This document shows, piece after piece, positions 14,981 through 23,605 of a stretch of 45,268 nucleotides of DNA. Position 1 is the stretch's first letter. Each line of letters opens with the position of its first letter. The DNA is taken from contig JACABD010000022.1 in assembly GCA_013377075.1 (NCBI GenBank), forward strand, positions 8,678 to 53,945, in the 5' to 3' direction. A program made the translations under genes and the position numbers. Below the pieces are notes generated by a model. The model saw nothing but the letters and a program-made list of their open reading frames with translations, did no database searches and had not been told where the DNA came from. Origin of the DNA: Geobacteraceae bacterium (GTDB lineage Bacteria; Desulfobacterota; Desulfuromonadia; Geobacterales; DSM-12255).

Positions 14981-17900
14981 TTACCCCATGACGATTACGA
15001 GATCCTCTTTCTCCACCTTATCCCCTTCTTTAAACTTCACCTCAACAACCTTGCCATCGGCCTTGGCCTTGATGTTTGTCTCCATCTTCATTGCCTCGGT
15101 TACCATAAGGACATCGCCAGCCTTGACATCGTCACCGGCCTTGAAATTGACCTTAAGCACTTTTCCAGGCATTGGCGCGCCGACATGGGTCGGATTCCCT
15201 TTGTCAGCTTTCTCCCGGACAGTTGCATCTGTTGCAGCCGATTGATCACGCACAGTTACGGAACGGGCATTGCCGTTCAGTTCAAAATAAACCTGACGGG
15301 TGCCGTCGGGCTGGACTCTGCCGATGGCGTTCAGCTTGATGATGAATGTCTTGCCCGGCTCGATATCAAGGGAGGTCTCCTGGCCCGGCTCCAATCCGTA
15401 AAAGAAGATCGGCGTCGGGATGACTGAGGTATCGGAATACTCCTGGCGATGGCGGTCGAATTCCGGATAGACATTCGGGTAGAGTATCGACGAGATCAAC
15501 GCCTTATCGTCGATCTTGTGTCCAAGTTTCTCTTCCAGCATCAAGCGCTCTTCTTCAAAATCCGCCGGTTCCAAGAGCTCACCCGGACGACAGGTAATGG
15601 GCTGCTGATCCTTGAGAATGATCTTCTGCAACTCCTGTGGCCACCCCTGGTACGGCTGACCGAGCATCCCCTTGAACATGCCGACAACAGACTCGGGGAA
15701 GGCAAGCTCTTCTTTGGTGGTGAAGACATCTTCAGGCTCAAGGTTGTTTTTTACCAGGAACATGGACATGTCGCCGACAACTTTAGAAGATGGCGTCACC
15801 TTGACGATATCGCCAAACATCATGTTGACCTTGTGATACATCTCCTTGCACTCGTCCCAGCGCTCGATCAGGCCAAGCCCGGCAACCTGGGGCTTGTAGT
15901 TGGAGTACTGCCCCCCCGGAATTTCGTGATGATAAACCTCGGCAGTCCCTGATTTCAGTCCTGACTCGAACGGCGCATAGTAATCACGGACCGTCTCCCA
16001 GTAGTTTGCCAGTTGCTGGAGGCCGGCCGCATTGACGAGCGGATCGCGCTCACTGCGCTCCAGGCTTGAAACCAGCGCATTCAGGTTTGGCTGGGCAGTA
16101 AGTCCCGAGAGTGATGACAGCGCCGCATCGACTATATCCACGCCTGCTTCGCTCGCTTTGAGCAGCATGGCGCTGCCGTTGGATGAAGTGTCGTGGGTAT
16201 GGAGGTGAATCGGAATACCGATATTTTCTTTCAGCGCCTTGACCAGCTTGTAAGCGGCCATTGGCTTCAGGAGTCCCGCCATATCCTTGATGGCAAGGAT
16301 ATGGGCACCCATCTGCTCCAGCTCTTTGGCCATACTGACATAATACTCCAGCGGGTATTTGTCACGCTTTGGATCGGTAATGTCGCCGGTGTAGCAGATG
16401 GCCGCCTCGCAGATCTTGCCGCTCTTGCGAACCGCTTCCATGGCCACCTTCATGCCGGTTGTCCAGTTGAGGGAGTCGAAAACACGGAAGATATCAACCC
16501 CTGAATTGGCAGCCTCTTCTACGAACTTCTGCACCACATTGTCCGGATAGTTGGTGTAACCGACCGCATTGGAGCCCCGCAGCAGCATCTGGAAAAGAAT
16601 GTTCGGGATCATTTCCGAAAGCTTGTGCAGACGCTGCCATGGATCTTCCTTGAGGAAACGCATGGAGACGTCAAAAGTTGCTCCACCCCAACATTCAAGG
16701 GAAAAGAGATCGGCGCCCAGATATGAGGTCGGCTCGGCAATCTTGAGAAGATCATAGGTTCTGACCCGGGTTGCCAGGTTTGACTGGTGGGCATCACGCA
16801 TAGTGGTGTCGGTAATGAGCAGCTTCTTCTGCTCCAGAATCCACTTGGAAAGCCCCTCTGCACCCAGGGTCATGAAGAGGTCGCGGCTACCTGAAGGGCG
16901 CGGCTTGGTCATATCAATTTCAGGAACTCTCGCCTCGATCAGCTCTGCTGATTTAAGCGGCTTGGCAACCCCTGGTGAGCCGTTGACACTGACATCGCCG
17001 AGGAAGGTCAGCACCTTGGTTGCCCGGTCTTTCTTCTCGCGGATATGAAGCAGTTCCGGATGCTTGTCGATGAAGGAGGTGTTGCACTTGCCTTTCAAAA
17101 AGACCGGATGGGTGACGACATTTTCAAGAAAACCGATATTGGTCTTGACGCCGCGGACACGGAACTCCTGCAGGGAGCGATTCATGATATTGGCGGCTTC
17201 AGTAAAGGTAAGCCCCCAGGAGCTGACTTTTACCAGAAGCGAATCGTAATGAGGTGTTATCTGGGCGCCGGTTGAAGCGTTACCGGCGTCGAGTCGCACG
17301 CCGCAGCCTGCTGCGGAGCGGTAGGTTGTAAGGGTGCCGAAATCGGGGGCAAAGTTATTGGCCGGATCTTCAGTAGTAATCCGGCACTGGATGGCGTAGC
17401 CGCGCATATCTATGGCGCTCTGGGACGGGATGTTGATCTCCGGATCGGAAAGCTTGTGCCCGGCGGCAATGAGTATCTGGGTCTGGACGAGATTACGACC
17501 GGTGATCATCTCGGTCACTGTATGCTCAACCTGAATGCGCGGGTTCATCTCGATGAAGTAGTGATTTCCCTCGGCATCCACAAGAAACTCAACAGTTCCG
17601 GCGTTGCGGTATTTCACCTGTCCGGCAATTTTCAAAGCCGCGGTACAGAGCTCTTCACGCTGGTTCTGGGTGAGGCAGAGTGATGGCGCAAACTCGACCA
17701 CCTTTTGATGGCGGCGCTGCACTGAGCAGTCACGGTCAAAAAAGTGAACGAGGTTACCGTAGTTATCCCCCATGACCTGCACTTCGATATGCTTTGGATT
17801 TTCGATGTAGCGCTCAAGGAAAACATCAGCATTGCCGAAAGATGCTTTTGCCTCGCTGCTGGCAGCGACAAGCCCCTCAAGCAACTCTTTTTTATTTTGA

Positions 17901-18427
17901 GCGACCCGCATACCACGGCCACCACCACCGGCAGAGGCCTTGATGATGATCGGATAACCTGCCTCCTTGGCAAATTTAAGGGCTTCTTCTTCCTTGGTAA
18001 TCGGATTTTCAGTCCCTGGAACAACCTGCACACCGGCAGCTACTGCGGCCTTACGACCGGCAACCTTATCGCCAAGTGCCCGCTGCATCTCACCGGTCGG
18101 TCCGATAAATGATATCCCGTTAGCCTCGCACTTCTCGGCAAATTCTGCATTTTCAGCCAAAAAGCCGTAGCCTGGGTGGATTGCATCAACATCTGCCTTC
18201 AGCGCAAGGGCAATAATCTCGTCGATGCCGAGATAGGCATCAATCGGCGCCTTCCCCTTGCCGATCAGGTAGGCTTCATCGGCCTTGTATCTGTGGAGCG
18301 ACAGCTTGTCTTCTTCCGAGTAGATAGCAACAGTGCCGATGCCGAGTTCGGTACAGGCACGGAAAATCCTGATTGCAATTTCGCCACGATTGGCAGCCAT
18401 AATCTTCCTGAATTTTTTCTTCTGCAT
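14981..18427 (-). CDS. pyc: Pyruvate carboxylase
   Basis: This single-chain biotin enzyme of 1148 residues makes oxaloacetate from pyruvate, bicarbonate and ATP, refilling the TCA cycle. Domains in order: biotin carboxylase (1-450; KASAGGGGRGMR ATP loop, FIEMNPRIQVEHTVTE); carboxyltransferase (about 530-800; DTTMRDAHQSNLATR, ECWGGATFDVSMRFL, the AIKDMAGLL lysine, HLHTHDTS metal ligands); a carboxylase-associated domain; and a C-terminal biotinyl domain with the acceptor Lys in EAMKMET, about residue 1114. Length and order match bacterial PYC exactly. ATG at 18427 is preferred over the TTG one codon earlier, with AAGGGGG upstream. It is transcribed alone. Confidence 0.97.
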   Translation of the reverse strand: MQKKKFRKIMAANRGEIAIRIFRACTELGIGTVAIYSEEDKLSLHRYKADEAYLIGKGKAPIDAYLGIDEIIALALKADVDAIHPGYGFLAENAEFAEKCEANGISFIGPTGEMQRALGDKVAGRKAAVAAGVQVVPGTENPITKEEEALKFAKEAGYPIIIKASAGGGGRGMRVAQNKKELLEGLVAASSEAKASFGNADVFLERYIENPKHIEVQVMGDNYGNLVHFFDRDCSVQRRHQKVVEFAPSLCLTQNQREELCTAALKIAGQVKYRNAGTVEFLVDAEGNHYFIEMNPRIQVEHTVTEMITGRNLVQTQILIAAGHKLSDPEINIPSQSAIDMRGYAIQCRITTEDPANNFAPDFGTLTTYRSAAGCGVRLDAGNASTGAQITPHYDSLLVKVSSWGLTFTEAANIMNRSLQEFRVRGVKTNIGFLENVVTHPVFLKGKCNTSFIDKHPELLHIREKKDRATKVLTFLGDVSVNGSPGVAKPLKSAELIEARVPEIDMTKPRPSGSRDLFMTLGAEGLSKWILEQKKLLITDTTMRDAHQSNLATRVRTYDLLKIAEPTSYLGADLFSLECWGGATFDVSMRFLKEDPWQRLHKLSEMIPNILFQMLLRGSNAVGYTNYPDNVVQKFVEEAANSGVDIFRVFDSLNWTTGMKVAMEAVRKSGKICEAAICYTGDITDPKRDKYPLEYYVSMAKELEQMGAHILAIKDMAGLLKPMAAYKLVKALKENIGIPIHLHTHDTSSNGSAMLLKASEAGVDIVDAALSSLSGLTAQPNLNALVSSLERSERDPLVNAAGLQQLANYWETVRDYYAPFESGLKSGTAEVYHHEIPGGQYSNYKPQVAGLGLIERWDECKEMYHKVNMMFGDIVKVTPSSKVVGDMSMFLVKNNLEPEDVFTTKEELAFPESVVGMFKGMLGQPYQGWPQELQKIILKDQQPITCRPGELLEPADFEEERLMLEEKLGHKIDDKALISSILYPNVYPEFDRHRQEYSDTSVIPTPIFFYGLEPGQETSLDIEPGKTFIIKLNAIGRVQPDGTRQVYFELNGNARSVTVRDQSAATDATVREKADKGNPTHVGAPMPGKVLKVNFKAGDDVKAGDVLMVTEAMKMETNIKAKADGKVVEVKFKEGDKVEKEDLVIVMG

Positions 18428-18578
18428 CAAAAAACCCCCTTGCTGTTTTATGCAAATTAAATATTTAGTAAAAGTAAAATTATTTAGTTATTTTAGATAG
18501 TTACGCGTCTTTCAGATGCTGCATAGAAACAGAATGAGCACAAATTGTCAACAAGAAATGGTCCAAAGAGCTGCATGA

Positions 18579-18606
18579 TTGAAAAACTGCTCCGCTTGTG
18601 TATAAT
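18579..18606 (+). promoter_or_regulatory. Sigma-70 promoter of the parvulin gene
   Basis: TTGAAA (18579-18584), 16-bp spacer, perfect TATAAT (18601-18606). Predicted start near 18613, 48 bp before the gene. A weaker minus-strand TTGACA (18546-18551) could serve pyc, but no good -10 accompanies it. Confidence 0.75.
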
Positions 18607-18660
18607 GAACCAGAATTTTATCCGCAAACCGGTATCTTGTCAAAAAGGAGAACATAATTA

Positions 18661-19689
18661 ATGCGCAAATTACTTCCTGTTTCCGCCATGCTGCTCTGCA
18701 CTGCTCTTCTGGCAGTCAACTCTACTGCCGAAACTCTGCCTGAGAAGAGCGTGTCCGCGCCTGCTGCGGCAAAAGAGCCTCAGGCAAAACCTGCTGCAAT
18801 ATCACCGGAAGACACTGTTGCAAAAATTGACACAACCACCATTACAAGAAAAGAGCTCGACAGGGCACTATCGGTGCTTGTTGCCCAGAACAGGATTCAG
18901 CAGGGCTCCACACCGGAGGCAATGAAGGAGGCTCAGAAGTCTGCCCTTGAGCAACTTGTATTTGCCGAGCTGATCTATCAGCAGGGGATGAAGGTTGCTC
19001 CGGCTGACCTGGAAAAACAGGTCGAGTTCAAGATGGCACAGAACAAAAGTAAATTCGGCACACCTGCTGAGTTCGAGGCTGCACTCAAAGATTCTGCAAT
19101 AACCGAAAATGAGCTTGCTGCAATCAGCCGCAAGGATATCGTCATCACCAACTACATTGAGACTAAAATAGCCCCGTCTATTGCGGTAACAGATGAAGAG
19201 ATCAAGAAATTCTACGAAGACAACAAGGCAGGACTTGTGGAAGAGCCCCAGGTAAAGGCAAGCCATATCCTCATCGGCGTGGATTCTGCCGCAGCACCGG
19301 TGGTAAAGGCAGAAGCAAAAGCAAAGGCCGAAGCCATCCTGAAAGAACTGAAAGGGGGCAAGGACTTTGCCGAAGCGGCAAAAGCCAACTCAACCTGCCC
19401 CAGCAAGGATCAGGGCGGCGATCTCGGATTCTTTGGTAAAGGACAGATGGTTCCGGCCTTCGAGCAGGCGGCATTCTCCATGAAGCCGGGGGAACTCAGC
19501 GATGTCGTCGAAACCCAGTTCGGCTACCACATTATCAAGGTAACGGAGAAGAAGGAATCAGACCCGCCGAAGCTTGAAGAACTCAAAGACAAGATCACTG
19601 CCTTTCTCAAAGGGCAAAAGACCCAGAAGGCCGTTTTTGATCACGTAACAAAACTGAGGAAAGAGTCAAAGGTAGAGATACTTCTGTAA
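18661..19689 (+). CDS. Periplasmic peptidyl-prolyl cis-trans isomerase, parvulin/SurA type
   Basis: This 342-residue exported chaperone has a signal peptide (MRKLLPVSAMLLCTALLAVNSTA). An Ala/Pro/Lys-rich linker follows, then a helical SurA-like N-terminal domain (about 55-190) and one parvulin domain (about 197-300). The parvulin domain shows VKASHILIG, GGKDFAEAAKANSTCPSKDQGGDLGFFGKGQMVPAFEQAAFSM and TQFGYHIIKV, the family core. It should assist folding of outer-membrane or periplasmic proteins. AAGGAG lies 9 nt upstream of ATG. It has its own near-consensus promoter and a strong terminator, so it is monocistronic. Confidence 0.93.
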   Translation: MRKLLPVSAMLLCTALLAVNSTAETLPEKSVSAPAAAKEPQAKPAAISPEDTVAKIDTTTITRKELDRALSVLVAQNRIQQGSTPEAMKEAQKSALEQLVFAELIYQQGMKVAPADLEKQVEFKMAQNKSKFGTPAEFEAALKDSAITENELAAISRKDIVITNYIETKIAPSIAVTDEEIKKFYEDNKAGLVEEPQVKASHILIGVDSAAAPVVKAEAKAKAEAILKELKGGKDFAEAAKANSTCPSKDQGGDLGFFGKGQMVPAFEQAAFSMKPGELSDVVETQFGYHIIKVTEKKESDPPKLEELKDKITAFLKGQKTQKAVFDHVTKLRKESKVEILL

Positions 19690-19708
19690 TCCACCGTTAA
19701 ATCAAAGT

Positions 19709-19746
19709 AAAAAGCCCGGCAGAGTCTTCTCTGCCGGGCTTTTTTA
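19709..19746. terminator. Bidirectional intrinsic terminator between the parvulin and ferritin genes
   Basis: Perfect 16-bp arms AAAAAGCCCGGCAGAG (19709-19724) and its complement (19729-19744) around TCTT. The A-run on the left and T-run on the right suit both converging genes. Confidence 0.95.
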
Positions 19747-19765
19747 TTATTTTAGTCAATCAATT

Positions 19766-20281
19766 TCAGGCTGCCGTCGCAGCAGGCGGCACAAAGACCC
19801 TTACTGAAAGCTCCTTATCCAGCATCAGTTGACCGTAGCCGTTATCGCCGATCATCTTCAGCTTGCCGATGATCTCACGGTCGTTCTCCTCTTCCTCAAT
19901 CTGCTCGGTGATGAACCACTGCAGGAATATCTGGGTGGCGTGGTCCTTCTCCATTACGGCCAGCTCAGTCAGCTCGTTGATACACTTTGTGATGAATTGC
20001 TCGTGCTTCAGGGTCTCCTCGAAGAAGTTAAGCAGTGTCGGAAAACTGCTGGCCGGCTTTGTCATCTTGTCGACAACAGCCTGTGACCCCTGGCTGTTAA
20101 TATAATTGTAGAATTTGGTGAAGTGAACCATCTCCTCCTGATACTGAACACTGAACCAGTTTGCCACCCCTTTAAATCCCATTTCGTTGGCTGCAGACGA
20201 CATATTCAGGTAGAGATACGCTGAAAAAAGTTCGGTGTTCATATGTTTGTTAAGTGCTGCGTAGACTGATTTTGAAAGCAT
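19766..20281 (-). CDS. ftnA: Ferritin (non-heme iron storage)
   Basis: This four-helix-bundle ferritin of 171 residues oxidises Fe(II) and stores the mineral in a 24-mer shell. Visible features are NTELFSAYLYLNMSS with the first ferroxidase Glu, YQEEMVHFTKFYNYI with the E-x-x-H pair, EETLKHEQFIT and FLQWFITEQIEEEE, in the family order. There is no heme-ligand Met arrangement of bacterioferritin. ATG at 20281 is chosen because GGAGG (20290-20294) sits 8 nt before it; an upstream ATG at 20296 overlaps that ribosome site and is unlikely. Upstream on the same strand, 31 bp away, is the stop codon of a stomatin remnant. It ends at a shared bidirectional terminator. Confidence 0.95.
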   Translation of the reverse strand: MLSKSVYAALNKHMNTELFSAYLYLNMSSAANEMGFKGVANWFSVQYQEEMVHFTKFYNYINSQGSQAVVDKMTKPASSFPTLLNFFEETLKHEQFITKCINELTELAVMEKDHATQIFLQWFITEQIEEEENDREIIGKLKMIGDNGYGQLMLDKELSVRVFVPPAATAA

Positions 20282-20312
20282 TTGTGAGTCCTCCATTCGA
20301 GTATTGATTTTG

Positions 20313-20459
20313 TTAAGTTACACCAGCTTTAGCGCTTTTTTCCATAAACATTTTCAAGAGGTCAATCGGTACAGGGAAGATTGTTATCGAGTTCTTTTCA
20401 GCGGCAATTTCGGTCAGGGTCTGAAGATAGCGAAGCTGTAGCGAAATCGGCTCTGTTGC
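20313..20459 (-). pseudogene. Remnant of a stomatin/slipin (SPFH, band 7) gene, C-terminal end only
   Basis: On the minus strand a 48-codon open stretch ending in TAA at 20313 encodes [18 protein letters not shown] followed by [14 protein letters not shown]. This is the very conserved tail of prokaryotic slipins (usual form LQLRYLQTL-x-E-I-A-x-EKNSTI-x-FPLPIDL). Similarity begins at about 20459 and no slipin sequence continues upstream, because the start region of the sigma-54 activator gene lies there on the other strand. No start codon and no SPFH domain remain. I read it as the 3' relic of a gene lost by deletion. Whether this transcript end still feeds the ferritin gene is unknown. Confidence 0.75.
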
Positions 20460-20561
20460 GAATTGCACCCTTTGACTGTACCGCAAAACATGGATTCGTC
20501 AACCACACCCGAAACATTGGAAATCTTGCAGAGAGTGCTAAACCGTGCTAATAGTTGCGCC

Positions 20562-21935
20562 ATGAATGAGAAACCATCTGTTCTGCTGATAGACGACGAG
20601 GAAGGGAGCCGCCACGCCCTGACCATGCTCCTCAAAGGGAACTACGAGGTCACCGGTGCGGCAAGCGGCCATGAAGCCAGGCAGCGTCTTGCTACGGAAA
20701 GGTTCGACATAGTCGTTACCGACCTGCGCCTTCCCGATTGCAGCGGCATCGACCTTCTCAAACAGGTCAAAAGCTATCACCCCTCAACCGAGGTCATTCT
20801 CATTACCGGTCACGCCTCGGCTGAAACCGCTGTCAGCGCCATGAAGGAAGGGGCTTTCGACTATGTGACCAAACCCCTGAACATGGATGAACTGAGGATT
20901 ATCCTCGCTAAAGCCCTTGAAAAGCGGCGGCTTCTCACGGAGAACACCTACCTGAAAAAACAGCTCCGCGAAAAGTACGGCTTTGCAAAAATTATCGGTA
21001 ATTCATCTGCAATGCAGGACCTTTTCCGCCTTATGCACAGGGTCATAAAAACCGACTCAACGGTTCTGCTCATGGGGGAATCGGGCACTGGCAAGGAGAT
21101 AGTTGCAAAATCAATTCACTTCAACAGCAACAGACTCGACAAGCCGTTTGTGGCTGTCCACTGCGGCGCCATACCGGAGACACTCCTTGAAAGCGAGCTT
21201 TTCGGCCATGCCAAAGGGGCTTTTACCGGTGCCGTAAAAGAGAAGATCGGCAAATTCGAGAGTGCCAATAACGGCACCATCTTCCTCGACGAAATCGGCA
21301 CCATGCCACTGCATCTGCAGATCAAGCTGCTCAGGGTTCTCCAGGAACAGGAGATTGAACGGGTCGGCTCCAACACTACGGTAAAGCTGGATGTAAGGGT
21401 AATTGCGGCAACAAATGTTTCACTGGAAGATGAGGTCAAAAATGGCCGTTTCCGGGAGGATCTCTTCTACCGCCTCAATGTAATTCCTCTTACAGTTCCC
21501 CCTCTGCGGGACCGGAAAGACGACATCGTCCCCCTTGTCCGTTTCTTCCTGACAAAATACTGCACCGCCATGAAGCGCCAGCCAATGACGATCAGCAGGC
21601 AGACCCTTGAAGCGATGGAGCTCTATGACTGGCCGGGGAATGTACGTGAGCTGGAAAACGCCGTGGAGCGGCTCGTCGCGCTGACAGAAGGTGACGTCAT
21701 AGCCATCTCCGATCTGCCGGACAATGTCGGCAGGCAGCATGGCAGCATGCTCTCCTTCAGCTACGAGTTCAATGATGACGGCCTCGACCTGGCAGCTGCG
21801 GTCAGTGAGATTGAGTCAAGAATCATCACCCGGGCACTCTCAAGATGCGATAACGTCAAGGCAAAAGCAGCTTCCCTTCTGAAGATGAACCGGACGACCC
21901 TGGTGGAGAAGATGAAGCGGTTGAAAATGGAGTAA
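20562..21935 (+). CDS. NtrC-family sigma-54 response regulator
   Basis: This 457-residue protein activates sigma-54 promoters when phosphorylated. The receiver has D11/D12, phospho-acceptor D54 (IVVTDLRLP), T82 and K104. The AAA+ domain has Walker A GESGTGKE (172-179), an intact GAFTGA sigma-54 loop (219-224), Walker B GTIFLDEIG and the arginine-finger region FREDLFYRLNVIPL. The C-terminus is a Fis-type helix-turn-helix (AKAASLLKMNRTTLVEKMKRL). The start is not certain: ATG at 20562 fits the family, but no ribosome site is obvious, and in-frame ATGs at 20463 and 20490 would add 33 or 24 residues. No kinase is adjacent. It is well placed to act on promoters such as the one at 43516, but there is no evidence for that link. 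Confidence 0.93.
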   Translation: MNEKPSVLLIDDEEGSRHALTMLLKGNYEVTGAASGHEARQRLATERFDIVVTDLRLPDCSGIDLLKQVKSYHPSTEVILITGHASAETAVSAMKEGAFDYVTKPLNMDELRIILAKALEKRRLLTENTYLKKQLREKYGFAKIIGNSSAMQDLFRLMHRVIKTDSTVLLMGESGTGKEIVAKSIHFNSNRLDKPFVAVHCGAIPETLLESELFGHAKGAFTGAVKEKIGKFESANNGTIFLDEIGTMPLHLQIKLLRVLQEQEIERVGSNTTVKLDVRVIAATNVSLEDEVKNGRFREDLFYRLNVIPLTVPPLRDRKDDIVPLVRFFLTKYCTAMKRQPMTISRQTLEAMELYDWPGNVRELENAVERLVALTEGDVIAISDLPDNVGRQHGSMLSFSYEFNDDGLDLAAAVSEIESRIITRALSRCDNVKAKAASLLKMNRTTLVEKMKRLKME

Positions 21936-21964
21936 AAACGGCAGTTGGGGGCTACAGGTTCTGC

Positions 21965-22471
21965 TCAGACCTCAAACTCCTTCGGATCGTCATCCCTCTC
22001 AACAACCGCCCAGTCAAACTCGGCAGGATCGTAATCGGCAATCTTTTCGAGCGGCACCTTCAGGTATCGCCCTTTTGCACTCACGGCAACAGAGCCGTCA
22101 GGCAGGAGAATCTCTCCGCTGCCGCTGAAAAAGCGGCTTTTCTCTTCCGTTATCCTGCCGAGCACCTTCAGTTCAATATCCAGCGGGATCGGCTTTTTAT
22201 ATTCGACAGTCAGCTCCAGCGTTACCCCCCAGACATCGGCGATGTTGCCTATCATTATTGCCCTGCCGATTGTCTCATCAAGTATTGTTGAGGCGAGGCC
22301 GCCATGAAGTCGCCCGGGATAGCTCTGATGCATTTCACCAGGGGTAAATGTCGCCACAAGCTCGCCATCATCGGTCTCATAAAATGAGGCCTTCAAACCC
22401 GCAATGTTCTTGAGCCCGCAGACAAAACATGACTTAGAATTCTGCTGTTTTTTTGTAACTCTCTTTTTCAT
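21965..22471 (-). CDS. PaaI-type hotdog-fold thioesterase
   Basis: This 168-residue acyl-CoA thioesterase relative has a hotdog core with the family's HGG motif in RLHGGLASTILDETIG, followed by VTLELTVEYKKPIPL and an ISxx-type strand. An N-terminal CFVCGLKN motif, seen in a subgroup of these proteins, precedes the fold, and the tail is very acidic. ATG at 22471 with GGGGAT upstream is preferred. A longer TTG start at 22531 would run across the TATAAT of the divergent promoter. The substrate cannot be told from the sequence; phenylacetyl-CoA or other aryl/acyl thioesters are usual in the family. It is alone on its strand. Confidence 0.85.
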   Translation of the reverse strand: MKKRVTKKQQNSKSCFVCGLKNIAGLKASFYETDDGELVATFTPGEMHQSYPGRLHGGLASTILDETIGRAIMIGNIADVWGVTLELTVEYKKPIPLDIELKVLGRITEEKSRFFSGSGEILLPDGSVAVSAKGRYLKVPLEKIADYDPAEFDWAVVERDDDPKEFEV

Positions 22472-22482
22472 GATCCCCGCTC

Positions 22483-22510
22483 TTGCTTTTTTGGTTGGTG
22501 GTTCTATAAT
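22483..22510 (+). promoter_or_regulatory. Predicted promoter of the transglutaminase-like/DUF350 pair
   Basis: TTGCTT (22483-22488), 16-bp spacer, perfect TATAAT (22505-22510), 48 bp before the gene. Confidence 0.55.
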
Positions 22511-22558
22511 CGACACGCTTTCTGATGACAAATAGCCAACTGCTGAACAGGGCGTATC

Positions 22559-23590
22559 ATGCCTGAAAACTGCCGGACTTTACAATCATTGAAATTATGG
22601 GGCATGGTCGCGGCCTGCTCTTTTCTTTTCTCAGCCCTTCTGGTCTGTACATCGGAAGAGTCGCCCCTGCCTGGGAAAACAGGAATTATGCTGCGCGGCA
22701 CCTCCGAACAGTCCCCCCAAACCAGGATAACAAAGCAGTCGGCAAAATCCCAGGCATCCCAGAAAATACGGGAGACCAGCGGAGTAATAACCAGCGACTA
22801 CACCTTTGTCAACTTCAATAATGACCAGCTTGCCCTCACCTTTTCAATCCACGCAAAAGAGCTTGCCACCTACAAACTTGAGTACGGCTATACAGCGGAT
22901 GAAAGGGCCGCAATTGACCGCTGGCAGCAGAATGCCATGGAAGATGCCTACAAGAATGCGGTAAAAAACCACCAGAGCCAGGAGCAGCTGAACCTTGCAG
23001 GAGAACGGATTGCTGCCGAATACAAGGCAAAGGTTCTGGCATTTTACCGGTTGCGTGGTTTCACCCTTCTCTCAGGCAATGTTCTGGTAGCTGACATTCC
23101 TGAAATCGTCCGCAGAAATGTGAGAAAAGCCAAACCGCTGGCTCTCTCCCTGAGCAGTTCTGCCGAAAGACTCGGCTACGACTCTGACAGTATCATCTCG
23201 GCAGCACTCTCCTTTATCCAGACAGCTGTTCTTTACGAAAATGTGCCGATGGAGATCAGGGGAAGACAGACCGGCGGGGTCTACCCGCCGCTCGAAACAG
23301 CAGCCATCGGCAAAGGGGATTGCGACACCAAGAGCGCACTTCTTGCCACCATCCTTCTCAACTGGAACAGGATCAGGATGATAGGCGTGAACGTTCCGGG
23401 TCACTATCTGGTTGGAATAATGAGGAACCCTGCAAAAGGAGATGTCTTTGTCGAATACAAGGGGATCAAGTACGTTCTGATGGAGGCGGCAGGCCCTGGG
23501 TGGCTGCCACCCGGGAGTGTTGACAAAAAAACCCTTTCACAACTTGGCGTAACAGAGAGTGTAAAAATAGATCCCTTTACTCTGAACTGA
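22559..23590 (+). CDS. Exported transglutaminase-like cysteine protein
   Basis: This 343-residue protein has an N-terminal hydrophobic signal or anchor (residues 13-30), a Ser/Gln/Lys-rich linker and a soluble domain. The C-terminal part carries the transglutaminase/protease-like triad pattern: C255 in GKGDCDTKSALLATIL, H282 in VPGHYLVGI and an acidic residue in KYVLMEAAGPG (about E309). The fold is shared by proteases, amidases and crosslinking enzymes, so the reaction is open. The catalytic face should be periplasmic. It is followed 15 bp later by a DUF350 membrane protein, presumably in one transcript, suggesting an envelope process. Start ATG as given; there is no strong ribosome binding site. 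Confidence 0.75.
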   Translation: MPENCRTLQSLKLWGMVAACSFLFSALLVCTSEESPLPGKTGIMLRGTSEQSPQTRITKQSAKSQASQKIRETSGVITSDYTFVNFNNDQLALTFSIHAKELATYKLEYGYTADERAAIDRWQQNAMEDAYKNAVKNHQSQEQLNLAGERIAAEYKAKVLAFYRLRGFTLLSGNVLVADIPEIVRRNVRKAKPLALSLSSSAERLGYDSDSIISAALSFIQTAVLYENVPMEIRGRQTGGVYPPLETAAIGKGDCDTKSALLATILLNWNRIRMIGVNVPGHYLVGIMRNPAKGDVFVEYKGIKYVLMEAAGPGWLPPGSVDKKTLSQLGVTESVKIDPFTLN

Positions 23591-23605
23591 TAACAGGAGA
23601 GAAAA

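Noticed and set aside
15449-15952. Long plus-strand open frame inside pyruvate carboxylase
   Set aside because: It is antisense to a complete, highly conserved enzyme and has no domain or ribosome site.
20519-20534. Sigma-54 element before the NtrC-type gene (TTGG...TTGCAG)
   Set aside because: The GG and GC pairs are 7 nt apart; sigma-54 needs 10.
22472-22531. Longer thioesterase starting at TTG 22531
   Set aside because: The extension overlaps the TATAAT of the divergent promoter and lacks a ribosome site; ATG 22471 begins just before the conserved CFVCG.
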